From: Caldisericales bacterium
GTDB lineage: Bacteria > Caldisericota > Caldisericia > JAAYUI01
Direction: 5' to 3'
Length of the DNA: 64,000 nt
NCBI GenBank assembly: GCA_022707885.1
Contig: JAKIZT010000005.1
Location: 93,302 to 157,301 of the forward strand
Position numbers and translations under genes: made by a program. Under the pieces are notes generated by a model that was not told the origin of the DNA, ran no database searches, and was given only the letters and a program-made list of their open reading frames with translations. Below, in pieces: positions 42,958-51,857 of the stretch (its first letter is position 1; the number at the start of each line of letters is the position of its first letter).

Positions 42958-43999
42958 TCTCTATTGCAAAATTGGGGCAAGAATCAGCACAAGCCCAGCA
43001 TTTCACGCACGAACCCAAAACTTTCATTTTTCCATCATCAAGTTTTATTGATCCATTGGGACAGACACGTTCACACAAATGACAAAATCCACAATTATCC
43101 TTATTAAATTTGAGATAGTATCTCGAAATCATTGCCAAAGGGTAAAAAACAGTGTTCTTGTCTGATACCATTCGCCTGATGTGGAGGTGACCCTTCAAAA
43201 GTCTTCCATCAAAATCCACATTGTAGAGCCTGCCCTCGCCGCTCCCAAGATCTATTGATGCCCTCACTACTTGCGGAAGATACGATGGCCATCCAAATAA
43301 TTCTGAAATATAGGCATCTCCCGCGACACAATCAGAAGAGAATATTCTGGTTTCGAAATTCTTTTTGTCCGGCTTTCCAACGCCAGGCCAATCTGTGATT
43401 TGTGAAGCATCATAAACTGCACCTATTGTTTTGAATGACAAAAGTGAATAAACCTCTGCAAGAGCAGAACCAGCATTTGAGGTTGCACTTTCAAGGAGTA
43501 TTTTTGCTATTGTCTGGGTTGGCAAAAGTGACAAAAAAGATGTTATGGAACCAGAAACAAGAAACGATGTTGAAGGGGCAGGTACAAGAACTGGCAGAAC
43601 AGCTTCTGCTTCATAAGCACATTCCGCAACTGCAATTCTCTGCAAAAAAGCGGGTTTGCTGGTGTCCCATCTCCTGGGACCGGAAACTTTTCTCTCACCA
43701 ATTCCCTTTGAAAAAATAAAGTGGTCTTTTTTTAAATCCTGGCTCTTAACACCATCTGGGACCTTTAGCTCCGGGAAAGACTCATGGTCCCAGGCCAGGG
43801 TGACCTTATGACCCAAATCCCTAAAAAGAGTACTTATTTTTGATACGAGATCGGTCTTTGGGTGTTCGGTCCTGTGCCTGCCCCAAAAGGGGACAAAAAC
43901 AAGGAGCTCACAAGATGAAGAAAGCTCCTTGAGGGAATATTCACTCAAGGAGCTTATAAGTTGGTCTTCGTTTGAAGTAGAGAGGATTGAAGCAGACAT
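42941..43999 (-). CDS. DUF362-type iron-sulfur protein
   Basis: 352 aa. Main part is a DUF362-like domain (about 1-280). The C-terminus carries two 4Fe-4S motifs: CGFCHLCERVCP and CVKCWACADSCP. Such proteins are thought to be ferredoxin-linked redox enzymes; substrates unknown. The ATG overlaps the rpsI stop (TAATG), so it is transcribed with rplM-rpsI. Confidence 0.8.
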   Translation of the reverse strand: MSASILSTSNEDQLISSLSEYSLKELSSSCELLVFVPFWGRHRTEHPKTDLVSKISTLFRDLGHKVTLAWDHESFPELKVPDGVKSQDLKKDHFIFSKGIGERKVSGPRRWDTSKPAFLQRIAVAECAYEAEAVLPVLVPAPSTSFLVSGSITSFLSLLPTQTIAKILLESATSNAGSALAEVYSLLSFKTIGAVYDASQITDWPGVGKPDKKNFETRIFSSDCVAGDAYISELFGWPSYLPQVVRASIDLGSGEGRLYNVDFDGRLLKGHLHIRRMVSDKNTVFYPLAMISRYYLKFNKDNCGFCHLCERVCPNGSIKLDDGKMKVLGSCVKCWACADSCPNFAIEIRRSP

Positions 44000-44379
44000 T
44001 AACGTTTACGGTATTGTCTTGCTTTCCTGGCGCCCCTCATTCCGTATTTTCTTCTCTCTTTTTTGCGGGCGTCTCTTCTCAGGAATCCTGGTTTCTTGAG
44101 GCTTGGCCTGAACTCGGCATCAACCTCAAGGAGTGCTTTGGCTATGCCATGACGGACAGCTTCAGCCTGGCTGTTTACGCCAGAGCCCATGACCTTGACG
44201 GTGATGTCCATCTTGCCAACTTTGTCGGTTGCCTCAAGCGGAGCCAGTACTGTCTTGCGGTGGGACTCTGTCTGGAAGTAGTGTTCAAATTCCCTGCCGT
44301 TGATTTCAATCTTGCCTTCACCTGGCTTCATTATGACGCTTGCAATGGCTGTTTTACGATATCCGGTTGCCCTGTACAT
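43999..44379 (-). CDS. rpsI: Ribosomal protein uS9
   Basis: 126 aa. Small-subunit protein whose C-terminal Lys/Arg tail (RKYGMRGARKARQYRKR) reaches the P-site tRNA. The MYRATGYRKTAIASVIMKPG start is typical. Follows rplM by 7 nt. Confidence 0.98.
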   Translation of the reverse strand: MYRATGYRKTAIASVIMKPGEGKIEINGREFEHYFQTESHRKTVLAPLEATDKVGKMDITVKVMGSGVNSQAEAVRHGIAKALLEVDAEFRPSLKKPGFLRRDARKKERRKYGMRGARKARQYRKR

Positions 44380-44386
44380 ATTCCTC

Positions 44387-44809
44387 CTACAACTTCACTG
44401 CCTGCGGGTTCTGTGCGGCATGGGGATGAGCTGGGCCATTGTAGACCTTTAGCTTTCTAAACATTGCCCTTCCAAGTCTTCCCTGTGGGAGCATTCCTTT
44501 TACGGCATGCTCAATGACTCTTTCCGGGTGCTTCTCCATCATCTTCTCAAAAGTGGCTTCATAGAGTCCGCCATTATATCCGGAATAATGATAATAAATC
44601 TTCTGTTGTTCTTTCTTGCCGGTAACAACCACCTTGTTGGCATTAACAACTATAACAAAATCGCCTGTATCGGTGTGCGGGTTCCAAGTCGGCTTTTCTT
44701 TGCCGGAGAGCAGGCGTGTAACCTTTACGGCAACCCTGCCAACCGGTTTTCCGGCCGCATCCACTACGAACCATTTTTTCTCCAGGCCGGTCAAAAATAC
44801 TGTATCCAT
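44387..44809 (-). CDS. rplM: Ribosomal protein uL13
   Basis: 140 aa from the ATG at 44809, which has AGGAGG 6 nt upstream; a longer frame adds 12 non-family residues. Large-subunit assembly protein with WFVVDAAGKPVGRVA, HTDTGDFVIVVNA and AVKGMLPQGRLGR blocks. First gene of rplM-rpsI-DUF362. In Firmicutes rplM follows truA directly; here three genes lie between. Confidence 0.98.
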   Translation of the reverse strand: MDTVFLTGLEKKWFVVDAAGKPVGRVAVKVTRLLSGKEKPTWNPHTDTGDFVIVVNANKVVVTGKKEQQKIYYHYSGYNGGLYEATFEKMMEKHPERVIEHAVKGMLPQGRLGRAMFRKLKVYNGPAHPHAAQNPQAVKL

Positions 44810-44832
44810 AGCAATCCTCCTACAAAGCAACA

Positions 44833-44860
44833 ATTTTATAGCCAAACCCTATTATGTCAA
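44833..44860 (-). promoter_or_regulatory. Sigma70 promoter of rplM-rpsI
   Basis: On the minus strand TTGACA (44860-44855), 16-nt spacer, TAAAAT (44838-44833); start near 44826, leader about 17 nt with AGGAGG. Confidence 0.8.
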
Positions 44861-44886
44861 GGAAAACCAATTTTCCATTTTAACCC

Positions 44887-44915
44887 TTTACATGTTTGTT
44901 CCCCTTTGCTAAATT
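44887..44915 (+). promoter_or_regulatory. Sigma70 promoter of rpmB
   Basis: TTTACA (44887-44892), 17-nt spacer, TAAATT (44910-44915); start near 44922, with AAGGAGG before the rpmB ATG. Confidence 0.7.
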
Positions 44916-44943
44916 TGACATTCGTATTCAAGGAGGTCGAAAC

Positions 44944-45135
44944 ATGTCCAGAGTTTGTGAAGTATGCGGAAAAGGCCCGGTCACCGGCCACACTATAAGC
45001 CATTCCCACATCAGAGCCAAAAGGCGCTGGTTCCCAAACCTCCACAGCGTTAGGGTCCAGAAAGGCACTTCGGTAGTAAGAATGAAGGTCTGCGCGAAAT
45101 GTCTGAAAGCCAACAAAGTCAGGGTAGTGGCCTAG
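44944..45135 (+). CDS. rpmB: Ribosomal protein bL28, zinc-binding form
   Basis: 63 aa from the ATG at 44944 behind AAGGAGG. Large-subunit protein with [18 protein letters not shown] and [10 protein letters not shown], so the four Cys of the C+ (zinc) form are present. Monocistronic between a promoter and a terminator, inserted in the opposite direction between truA and rplM. Confidence 0.97.
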   Translation: MSRVCEVCGKGPVTGHTISHSHIRAKRRWFPNLHSVRVQKGTSVVRMKVCAKCLKANKVRVVA

Positions 45136-45154
45136 GCAAAATTTTTTCCATAAC

Positions 45155-45188
45155 AAAAAGCCCCGGGGTCTCCCTGGGGCTTTTTTTA
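45155..45188. terminator. Bidirectional terminator after rpmB
   Basis: Stem AGCCCCGGGG/CCCTGGGGCT (one GU pair, 3-nt loop TCT) flanked by A5 on one side and T7 on the other, so it can end rpmB and the convergent gene at 45186. Confidence 0.9.
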
Positions 45189-45959
45189 TTTGTTTGAGAT
45201 GTCCTCTACCATTCCCTCAAGGTACTGTTTCACTTTCATCGCAAATTCAAGGGCCTGGCCTTTTGTCAATGTTTCTTCGAGCATTAATGGTGTGGGGTTC
45301 TCCACATCAGGCAAAAGATCGTGTTGAAGAGCAAACAAAAAATAAGCCAGAGGAACTTCATCCTCTATCTGGGTTTTTTCTTTTTCTATCTTTAAATCTG
45401 CAAACTTCTGGGTCATCTCGATTTTTATCGAAGCTATCTGCGACAACAACGAACTCACCTCTTCGCGGAGGGTTCTCTGTATACCATTTGAGGAGAGAGC
45501 TTCAGAAAGACCAAAACTTTCCATTTCAAGCATTTGCCAGCCGGTTACAGGCTTCCCAAGATCAGCCATATCAAACTCTATGCCCCACCTCTTTGCATTC
45601 GAGAGCCTTTCAAAACCCTTTATATCAGCAATTTCACTCAATTTGTCAAAATCAAACCGAATGTATCGTATAAACCTTTCCATTCTGAACCATATTCGCA
45701 TCCAAAATGAGTCAGTCGCTGAAATCCTGTATTGCTCGGACCAGTCAAGAACAGATGTTAGAAGATAAACGCTCTCTGCAACATTGGTTTTTTGGTCAAG
45801 ATTTGAAAGGTATATCGTCGGAGGCAAGGCATCAATACTAGCCAGCTCTTCAAATGGTGTTTTTGGTTTCTGGGAACTCTGGGTGGCATCAACTGCAACG
45901 CATGGGGACACCTGGGAAACAAACATGAATAATGCAAGAAAAAAAGCACATTTTTTCAT
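45186..45959 (-). CDS. Secreted protein of unknown function
   Basis: 257 aa with a signal peptide (about 1-23, ending PCVAVDA). The rest is helical and charged with a coiled-coil-like stretch (SLLSQIASIKIEMTQKFADLKIEKEKT). No family recognised. Last gene of the long ribosomal-ECF-truA run, 4-nt overlap with the membrane protein before it. Confidence 0.65.
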   Translation of the reverse strand: MKKCAFFLALFMFVSQVSPCVAVDATQSSQKPKTPFEELASIDALPPTIYLSNLDQKTNVAESVYLLTSVLDWSEQYRISATDSFWMRIWFRMERFIRYIRFDFDKLSEIADIKGFERLSNAKRWGIEFDMADLGKPVTGWQMLEMESFGLSEALSSNGIQRTLREEVSSLLSQIASIKIEMTQKFADLKIEKEKTQIEDEVPLAYFLFALQHDLLPDVENPTPLMLEETLTKGQALEFAMKVKQYLEGMVEDISNK

Positions 45960-46609
45960 GCGTAATTGGTCTGTACCTCAAAAAATATCATGGCAAAGCC
46001 AACAAGCCTCAATGCCTGGGCAATGTACCAAATCCATGTATCCGCCAAAATATTGGTCAGCAGGAACAGGCAAATTGCAAGCATCAGGAAGGCTATCGCC
46101 ATTTTTATTCTGTATGGGTCTTTTTTCTGTATCCAAAAAAGGAGGTACATTAAAAAACTTGCAAAAAACATTACCCCGGAGATTGCCCACAACCATGAAC
46201 CATTATTCTCAAATCTCGGCAGGCCAGGTATTACTCCCTCGGCAAAACCTATACCAAGAAGTATGGCAAGCAAAACAATGACCGGAACAGCAATTGTGAC
46301 ATATATTTTCCCGTTCATGAAGACAGAAGCAAAGGTCCCAAGTCCAAAAAGAAGATAGTTTGCGGCAAGATACCATGGGAGATAAACAAGCACATAATTT
46401 GATGGAAGTGAAGGAAGTCCCGTTTTTGTGATTATTGAAATCAACACAACCTGGGAGACGAAAATAACAAGGCAGGAAAAACCAAAAGTAACCGAGGCCA
46501 CATCTTCCCCTCTCCTCGCATGGAGAAAGGCAAAAATGGCCGTTCCAAGCACCAGGAGTGCAATCAGGACTTCAAAACCCAACCTCAAAAGGAGCACCAT
46601 GTCGTTCAT
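45956..46609 (-). CDS. Integral membrane protein of unknown function
   Basis: 217 aa, seven hydrophobic helices with short loops, N-terminus short. No family recognised. The start lies 9 nt downstream of the truA stop. The pairing with the secreted protein at 45186 suggests they act together at the envelope. Confidence 0.7.
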   Translation of the reverse strand: MNDMVLLLRLGFEVLIALLVLGTAIFAFLHARRGEDVASVTFGFSCLVIFVSQVVLISIITKTGLPSLPSNYVLVYLPWYLAANYLLFGLGTFASVFMNGKIYVTIAVPVIVLLAILLGIGFAEGVIPGLPRFENNGSWLWAISGVMFFASFLMYLLFWIQKKDPYRIKMAIAFLMLAICLFLLTNILADTWIWYIAQALRLVGFAMIFFEVQTNYA

Positions 46610-46618
46610 CTCTATATA

Positions 46619-47392
46619 TTATACACCTTTTTCATGATTATATTCCACCTTCACAAGGTACAGCCCCTGCGGTGGGGCAGGATAGGCGCAAGAAAGGCAC
46701 AACTCTCCTGCAAAAATTCTTTCCAGTCTCTCTGGTTTCTCTTTACCCTGTCCACAAAATATGGCAAATGAAACCATGCGTCTCACCATATTGTGGAGGA
46801 ACCGGTCACCCTTTACCAGAAATATCAAATATTCGCCCTTCTTTTCGATCTGGGCCAATTCCAGGGTGCAGTGAGTGTCCTTGTTCGGCTTGTCCTCGTC
46901 AGACTTGCCAAAACAAACAAAATCGTGCATCCCGACAAAACCATTGAAAGATTTTTCCAGGTCATCCATGTTCATTCTGGCATTATCAATGACCCAGGAG
47001 CCATTGTGAACAAAAGGGGAGGGGGAAGGGCCAAGATGGGCAATATATGAGTAGATCTTTTTTCTGCTTTCAAACCTGGCAATAAAATTCTCAGGAGCAT
47101 AATCGAGTGACCTTATTCTTATGGTCGGCGGAAGCTGTGAATCCAGAAGACTTTTCATTCCGATCAGATTGAGTTTCTTTGGGAGTTTGAATGAGATGAC
47201 CTGCCCAAGCGCATGGACGCCCTTGTCGGTTCTTGATGAGGCATAAACATAGGTTTCTTCGTCAAGCGCCTCAAAAATGGAGTCTTCCATTGTTCCCTGG
47301 ACAGTCGGAAGGCCTGGTTGTCTCTGCCATCCGAAAAATGCGGAGCCATCATAACTGATGACTGCCTTATAGTTAAAGGATTGACCAGACAT
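46619..47392 (-). CDS. truA: tRNA pseudouridine(38-40) synthase TruA
   Basis: 257 aa from the ATG at 47392, overlapping ecfT by 20 nt. Motif SSRTDKGVHALGQV holds the catalytic Asp; YDGSAFFGWQRQPG and the RFLHNMVRRMV block are typical. Isomerises U38-U40 in tRNA anticodon arms. The ecfA-ecfA-ecfT-truA order after rplQ is as in Firmicutes. Confidence 0.96.
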   Translation of the reverse strand: MSGQSFNYKAVISYDGSAFFGWQRQPGLPTVQGTMEDSIFEALDEETYVYASSRTDKGVHALGQVISFKLPKKLNLIGMKSLLDSQLPPTIRIRSLDYAPENFIARFESRKKIYSYIAHLGPSPSPFVHNGSWVIDNARMNMDDLEKSFNGFVGMHDFVCFGKSDEDKPNKDTHCTLELAQIEKKGEYLIFLVKGDRFLHNMVRRMVSFAIFCGQGKEKPERLERIFAGELCLSCAYPAPPQGLYLVKVEYNHEKGV

Positions 47393-48176
47393 AAACGCCA
47401 GCCATCGCAACCACACATAATGCGACCGCCACAAAATCGTTTAGGCCAAGTTTTGGAACATGAAGCCTTGATCTTTTTTCACCGGTGATAAAACACCTTG
47501 ATTCCATAGCATCGGCAAGCTCATCGGCCCTTCTGAAAGCCGAAACAAAAAGCGGGATAAGGACAGGAATGAACGATTTTGCCCTGGCAATCACACCGCC
47601 CGAGGAGAAATCAGCCCCTCTGGATGTTTGCGCCTTTATGATTTTGTCAGTTTCCTCAAGGAGTGTCGGAATAAACCTCAGTGCGATACTCATCATGAGG
47701 GCAATTTCCGAGGCTGGGAAACCGATCCGCTTGAGTGGCAACATGAAGCTCTCAAGGGCAAAAGTCAAATCAAGCGGTGATGTAGCATAGGTAAGTATTA
47801 CCGAAATCGAGACAAGTAAAATAAGTCTGAGGACAACGAAAAGTGATACCAGTATGCCCTCTTTGGTGATCGTCAGGCCCCAGAAACTCAGGAGCGGCTC
47901 GCCACTAGTAGAAAATAGCTGAATAACAACAGTAAGTACGATGAGAATCAGTATTGGTCTCATGCCTCTGACAAGGTGCATGAGAGGCACTTTTGCCAGA
48001 GCCGCACAAACCATGGCGAGAACAAAAAGTGCCAGCAAGGGTAAAAGTTTTCCAACAACAAATATGAAAACAAGGAGAACAAGTGACAACAAGAGCTTGA
48101 CTCTTGGATCAAGTCTGTGTATCGGGGTATCAAGCGGGACAAACTGTCCAATTGTTACAAAATTTGCCAGGCTCAT
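47373..48176 (-). CDS. ecfT: ECF transporter transmembrane subunit EcfT
   Basis: 267 aa. Membrane helices and the coupling motif region with ARAKSFIPVLIPLFVSAFRRADELADAMESR, including the A-R-x-x-motif that docks on the ATPases. Energy-coupling scaffold for vitamin or metal uptake together with interchangeable S components, none of which is in this window. 4-nt overlap with ecfA2. Confidence 0.93.
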   Translation of the reverse strand: MSLANFVTIGQFVPLDTPIHRLDPRVKLLLSLVLLVFIFVVGKLLPLLALFVLAMVCAALAKVPLMHLVRGMRPILILIVLTVVIQLFSTSGEPLLSFWGLTITKEGILVSLFVVLRLILLVSISVILTYATSPLDLTFALESFMLPLKRIGFPASEIALMMSIALRFIPTLLEETDKIIKAQTSRGADFSSGGVIARAKSFIPVLIPLFVSAFRRADELADAMESRCFITGEKRSRLHVPKLGLNDFVAVALCVVAMAGVYVWSIL

Positions 48177-49018
48177 TGTCTGTTCAACTGGCCAGCAATA
48201 ACCATGGCCAGCTCCTGTGCATCAAATGTTTTTCTTGGAATTGAAAACCCTGCATTTCTCAACTTGTGGGCCACCGAAGAAAGTGCTGGAACATCAAGGC
48301 CGGCAGACCTCAACAAATCCGGCTGTGAAAATGCTTCATCTGTGGCACCTTCAAAGATGACTCTTGAGTCACCCATAATGATGACATTTTGGGCAATACC
48401 AGCCACTTCATCCATGTCATGCGAAACCATGACAAGGGTGTGACCTTCTTTTTTGAAGCCAACAACAAGTTCAAGAAAAGCCTTTCTGGAAACAGGATCA
48501 AGTCCTGCCGTTGGTTCATCGAGAACGATTATTTCAGGATGGCACGCCAGAACACCAGCTATCGCAACTTTCCTTTTTTCTCCACCAGAAAGTTTGAATG
48601 GTGAACGATCCCTGTATGCTGAAGAGTCAAGACCCACCAGTTTAAGTGCATTCACGACCCTCCCTTCAATCTCGTCAGGTTTCAGCCCTTGCTTTTGTGG
48701 GCCAAAGGCAATGTCTGCAAAAACGGTCTCCCCAAAAAGCTGTGTTTCAGGATACTGAAACACAAGACCCACTTTTCTTCTCAGGGCCTTTTTGTCCCAT
48801 TTCTTTGTTTCAGTACCCTCAACCACCACTTCTCCGGTAGTTGGGACAAGCAAAGCGTTAAAATGCTGGATAAGAGTGCTTTTCCCCGAGCCAGTAGAGC
48901 CAATTATTCCAGTGATGCTGGCATCTTTTATTGTGATGCTGACATCATCCAGGGCCTTTTTTTCAAACGGCATGCCCTGATCATATATGTAGCTTATGTT
49001 CTTTACTTCAATCGGCAC
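48173..49018 (-). CDS. ecfA2: ECF transporter ATPase (EcfA2-like)
   Basis: 281 aa. Walker A GSTGSGKSTL, signature KLSGGEKRKVAIAGVLA, Walker B IIVLDEPTAGLDP, switch His in VMVSHDMDEVA. Second of the two ECF ATPases. Start overlaps ecfA1 by 16 nt. Confidence 0.93.
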   Translation of the reverse strand: MPIEVKNISYIYDQGMPFEKKALDDVSITIKDASITGIIGSTGSGKSTLIQHFNALLVPTTGEVVVEGTETKKWDKKALRRKVGLVFQYPETQLFGETVFADIAFGPQKQGLKPDEIEGRVVNALKLVGLDSSAYRDRSPFKLSGGEKRKVAIAGVLACHPEIIVLDEPTAGLDPVSRKAFLELVVGFKKEGHTLVMVSHDMDEVAGIAQNVIIMGDSRVIFEGATDEAFSQPDLLRSAGLDVPALSSVAHKLRNAGFSIPRKTFDAQELAMVIAGQLNRQ

Positions 49019-49839
49019 AAAGCCTCCACAAGCTCGTTTTCATCCTTTGGGAACGGAACATTGATACCATTGCCAGACAGGCTTTCAACAAGCTGGACAA
49101 GGGGCGGCCTCTCAAGGCCGGCGCGTGCAAGAAGGGGTGGATTGGAAAAAAGGTCTTCCGGTTTTCCATCAAAAATTATATTGCCCTTTTCAAGGGCAAT
49201 TGACCTCTCCGAGAGAAGTACCTCTTCCATTCTGTGTGTGATCATGACGATTGCATAACCATCTTTGTGCAGGTGCTTGATCTTTTCAAGCACCTGCTTC
49301 CTGCCCTTTGGGTCGATAAGTGACGTTGCCTCATCAAGGATCAGCAATTTTGGTTTTATCGCGAGAATGCCTGCAATTGCAACAAGTTGTTTCTGGCCAC
49401 CAGATAGATGGTGCACTGGGTGTTTCAACAGATGCAAAAGGCCAACAATCGAGAGGGCTTCGTCAACTCTTTTTCTGATCTCTTCAGGTGGAAGATTGAG
49501 GTTTTCCGGTCCAAAGGCAACATCATCCTCAACGAGGGAGGCAACAGTCTGATTATCCGGATTTTGGAAAACAAGACCCACGTTTGCCCTTATTTCAATG
49601 AGTCTCTCCTGGTCAGTGGTTGGAATACCATAGACACACACCTGGCCTTCCTTTGGCTGGAGCAGACCGTTTGAAAGCTTTGCAATGGTGGATTTGCCGG
49701 AAGAGTTGTGCCCCACCAAACTGACAAACTCACCCTCCCGAATATTAAAAGTGCACCCTTTGACTGCGGGTGCACTTTGGTTTTGGTAGTTGAAGGTTAC
49801 GCCCTCAAAATCGAGGAGACGCAAACCTTTGTTACTCAT
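49003..49839 (-). CDS. ecfA1: ECF transporter ATPase (EcfA1-like)
   Basis: 278 aa. Walker A GHNSSGKSTIA, signature HLSGGQKQLVAIAGILA, Walker B LILDEATSLIDP, His in MITHRMEEV. Forms a heterodimer with EcfA2. Overlaps rplQ by 8 nt, as usual for the rplQ-ecfA junction. Confidence 0.93.
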   Translation of the reverse strand: MSNKGLRLLDFEGVTFNYQNQSAPAVKGCTFNIREGEFVSLVGHNSSGKSTIAKLSNGLLQPKEGQVCVYGIPTTDQERLIEIRANVGLVFQNPDNQTVASLVEDDVAFGPENLNLPPEEIRKRVDEALSIVGLLHLLKHPVHHLSGGQKQLVAIAGILAIKPKLLILDEATSLIDPKGRKQVLEKIKHLHKDGYAIVMITHRMEEVLLSERSIALEKGNIIFDGKPEDLFSNPPLLARAGLERPPLVQLVESLSGNGINVPFPKDENELVEALCRLK

Positions 49840-50188
49840 AATCCAATTTAACTAGGACCAACTTGGCACAATCTCCCCTGCGTTCGCCAAGCTTGAACTG
49901 CCTGGTGTATCCGCCGGTCTTGTCGCCAAACTTCTTTGGTGCTTCGTCAATGCAGCGCTTTGCAGCTTCCTTGCTGGTAAAGAAGGCATACACGTCGCGC
50001 TTGGCCTCAAGCGTCTGGTCTTTGGCGCGTGTCATGATCCAGTCAATCTGGCGCCTGAGTTCCTTGGCCCTGGCTTCGGTGGTGACAATCTTGCCATTCA
50101 GGACAAGGGAAGTGCCAAGGTTCCTGAGAAGCATCTTTCTGTAAGAGCTCCAAACATTAAGCTTTCTCTGGGCATTGCGATGTCTCAT
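49832..50188 (-). CDS. rplQ: Ribosomal protein bL17
   Basis: 118 aa. MRHRNAQRKLNVWSSYRKMLLRNLGTSLV is shortened from the usual HR-x-x-x-KLGR start but same fold; it ends GDCAKLVLVKLDYE. Large-subunit protein near the exit tunnel. 4 nt after rpoA. Confidence 0.95.
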   Translation of the reverse strand: MRHRNAQRKLNVWSSYRKMLLRNLGTSLVLNGKIVTTEARAKELRRQIDWIMTRAKDQTLEAKRDVYAFFTSKEAAKRCIDEAPKKFGDKTGGYTRQFKLGERRGDCAKLVLVKLDYE

Positions 50189-50192
50189 TATA

Positions 50193-51848
50193 CTACTCCT
50201 TCAGAGTGAGGCCCCACTTTGCAAGCCTCTTTTCGATGTCTTCTATTGTTTTGGTTGAAAACTTCAGCGAGCCTTTCATTCCTTTTTTACCAAGCTCGAG
50301 GAGTTTTCCAGCAGCTGCTATTCCAGCGCCATTCATTGATTTCATTTCGGCTTTTGTTATCGAAGGTACTTCTTTGACAAGATCTTCAATACTCATTAAC
50401 CATACTGCCTTCTCCCTTTCCTGTGGAGAGAGGTTGCCAAACATCTGGTCCTGGGCAAGAACAAGCCCTACCTTGTCAAGATTTTTCTCAATTTCCTGGA
50501 TCATCTTGGGCTTGAATCCCTGCATATCTTCAATTTGTGATTTTGACATTGACAGGAGCAGGGCGAGATCCGTGATCTTGTTTTGCTGGAGGAAAGTCAT
50601 TGTGCTCTTTGAGAGCGAAATGTCCTGAATTGAAAAGCCCTTTGTAATGTCCTGTTTTGGTTCTTCTTTTGGAACCTGGACTGGCTCTGGTTTTGGTTGT
50701 TCTTTTTCAGCTTTGGCCTTTGATGGTTTTGCTGGTTTTGGCTCCTCAACAACCGGGGGCTCCACCTTTTCTTCTACTACCTCTTCTTCAGCAGCTTCTT
50801 CAGGCTCCATGATCTCTGGTTCTTTTTCTGCTTTGCCTGTTTTTGCCACTGGCCCTTCTTTTGGCTCTTCTTCTGTCTCAGCTTTGCCTTCCTCTTTCAG
50901 GAATGGGAAGTTGAACTGGGAGAAGGTCGCATACTCCTGGGATTCTTCCAGGGCCTTTGCAAGCTCTGTGATCGCCTTGTGGGTGATATTGTGGTGCTGG
51001 ACAAGTTCGGTCTTGGTTTTCATGAGCAGGTCACGCATTGTTTTGATATCTGCATAGACAAGAAGATGCTGGACCTTTGGTGAAAGACCTGGGAGCACAT
51101 TTTCAATGAGCAGGGCAAGTTTTTCCTCAAGAGTTTCCTCAAGGGAGGTTTCTTTCTTGCGGAGAAGCTCTGGGTTGCCAATTGCCATGTAGTATTCGGA
51201 AAGAATCTGCAGAGCGTTGTCAAGGGCTTCTTTTGGCGGTACGGCACCATTGCAAAGGATGTCTAAGGTCAACTTTTCGAAATCAAGATATTGCTCGATG
51301 AGAGTTTGTTCGACAGTAAACTTGACGTTTTTGACCGGCGTAAACATGGCATCCATCCAGATTGTGCCAATAGGATAGTCAGGACGCTTGTTCTTTTCTG
51401 TCGGTACATAGCCTCTGCCCTTAGATACAAGGATATCCATCCTTAGGGTCGACTTCGAAGAAGACAGTTCGGCAATGTGTAATTCTGGGTTGATGATGGT
51501 GAGTCCGGCATCAGGAATGATGTCGGCAGCGGTAACTACTCTTTCTCCAGATACATCGAGAGTGAGTGTTCTTATATCATCACCATCCATTGCCACAACA
51601 AGTTTTTTGAGGTTAAGGATGATTTGAACAACGTCCTCAACGACACCCTCAATGACTGAGAACTCGTGCGGGACGCCTTCAATACGGACTGCAATCGGTG
51701 CAGCACCCGGAATGGACGACAGAAGGACTCTCCTCAAGCTGTTGCCTATCATTACACCATAGCCCGAATGGAGCGGCTCTATGCTATAACGACCGAGAAA
51801 AGAATCTTCTTCAATAGTCTTCAGTTCAAGACTTGGAAGTGGAAACAC
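50193..51848 (-). CDS. rpoA: RNA polymerase alpha subunit with extended C-terminus
   Basis: 551 aa, against about 315-330 in most bacteria. Residues 1-230 are a normal alpha-NTD (dimerisation and beta/beta' binding: NSLRRVLLSSIPGAA). Residues about 245-303 are a first alpha-CTD-like HhH domain; 312-403 are a Glu/Lys/Pro-rich linker; about 405-465 are a second CTD-like domain (DISLSKSTMTFLQQNKITDL, GFKPKMIQEIEKNL); about 470-550 a third (SMNGAGIAAAGKLLELG, STKTIEDIEKRLAKWGLTL). The Lys equivalent to E. coli Lys298 is kept in all three; the Arg265 position is Lys in the first and lost in the others. Same operon place as usual, between rpsD and rplQ. Confidence 0.95.
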   Translation of the reverse strand: MFPLPSLELKTIEEDSFLGRYSIEPLHSGYGVMIGNSLRRVLLSSIPGAAPIAVRIEGVPHEFSVIEGVVEDVVQIILNLKKLVVAMDGDDIRTLTLDVSGERVVTAADIIPDAGLTIINPELHIAELSSSKSTLRMDILVSKGRGYVPTEKNKRPDYPIGTIWMDAMFTPVKNVKFTVEQTLIEQYLDFEKLTLDILCNGAVPPKEALDNALQILSEYYMAIGNPELLRKKETSLEETLEEKLALLIENVLPGLSPKVQHLLVYADIKTMRDLLMKTKTELVQHHNITHKAITELAKALEESQEYATFSQFNFPFLKEEGKAETEEEPKEGPVAKTGKAEKEPEIMEPEEAAEEEVVEEKVEPPVVEEPKPAKPSKAKAEKEQPKPEPVQVPKEEPKQDITKGFSIQDISLSKSTMTFLQQNKITDLALLLSMSKSQIEDMQGFKPKMIQEIEKNLDKVGLVLAQDQMFGNLSPQEREKAVWLMSIEDLVKEVPSITKAEMKSMNGAGIAAAGKLLELGKKGMKGSLKFSTKTIEDIEKRLAKWGLTLKE

Positions 51849-51857
51849 TGTCCCCCC

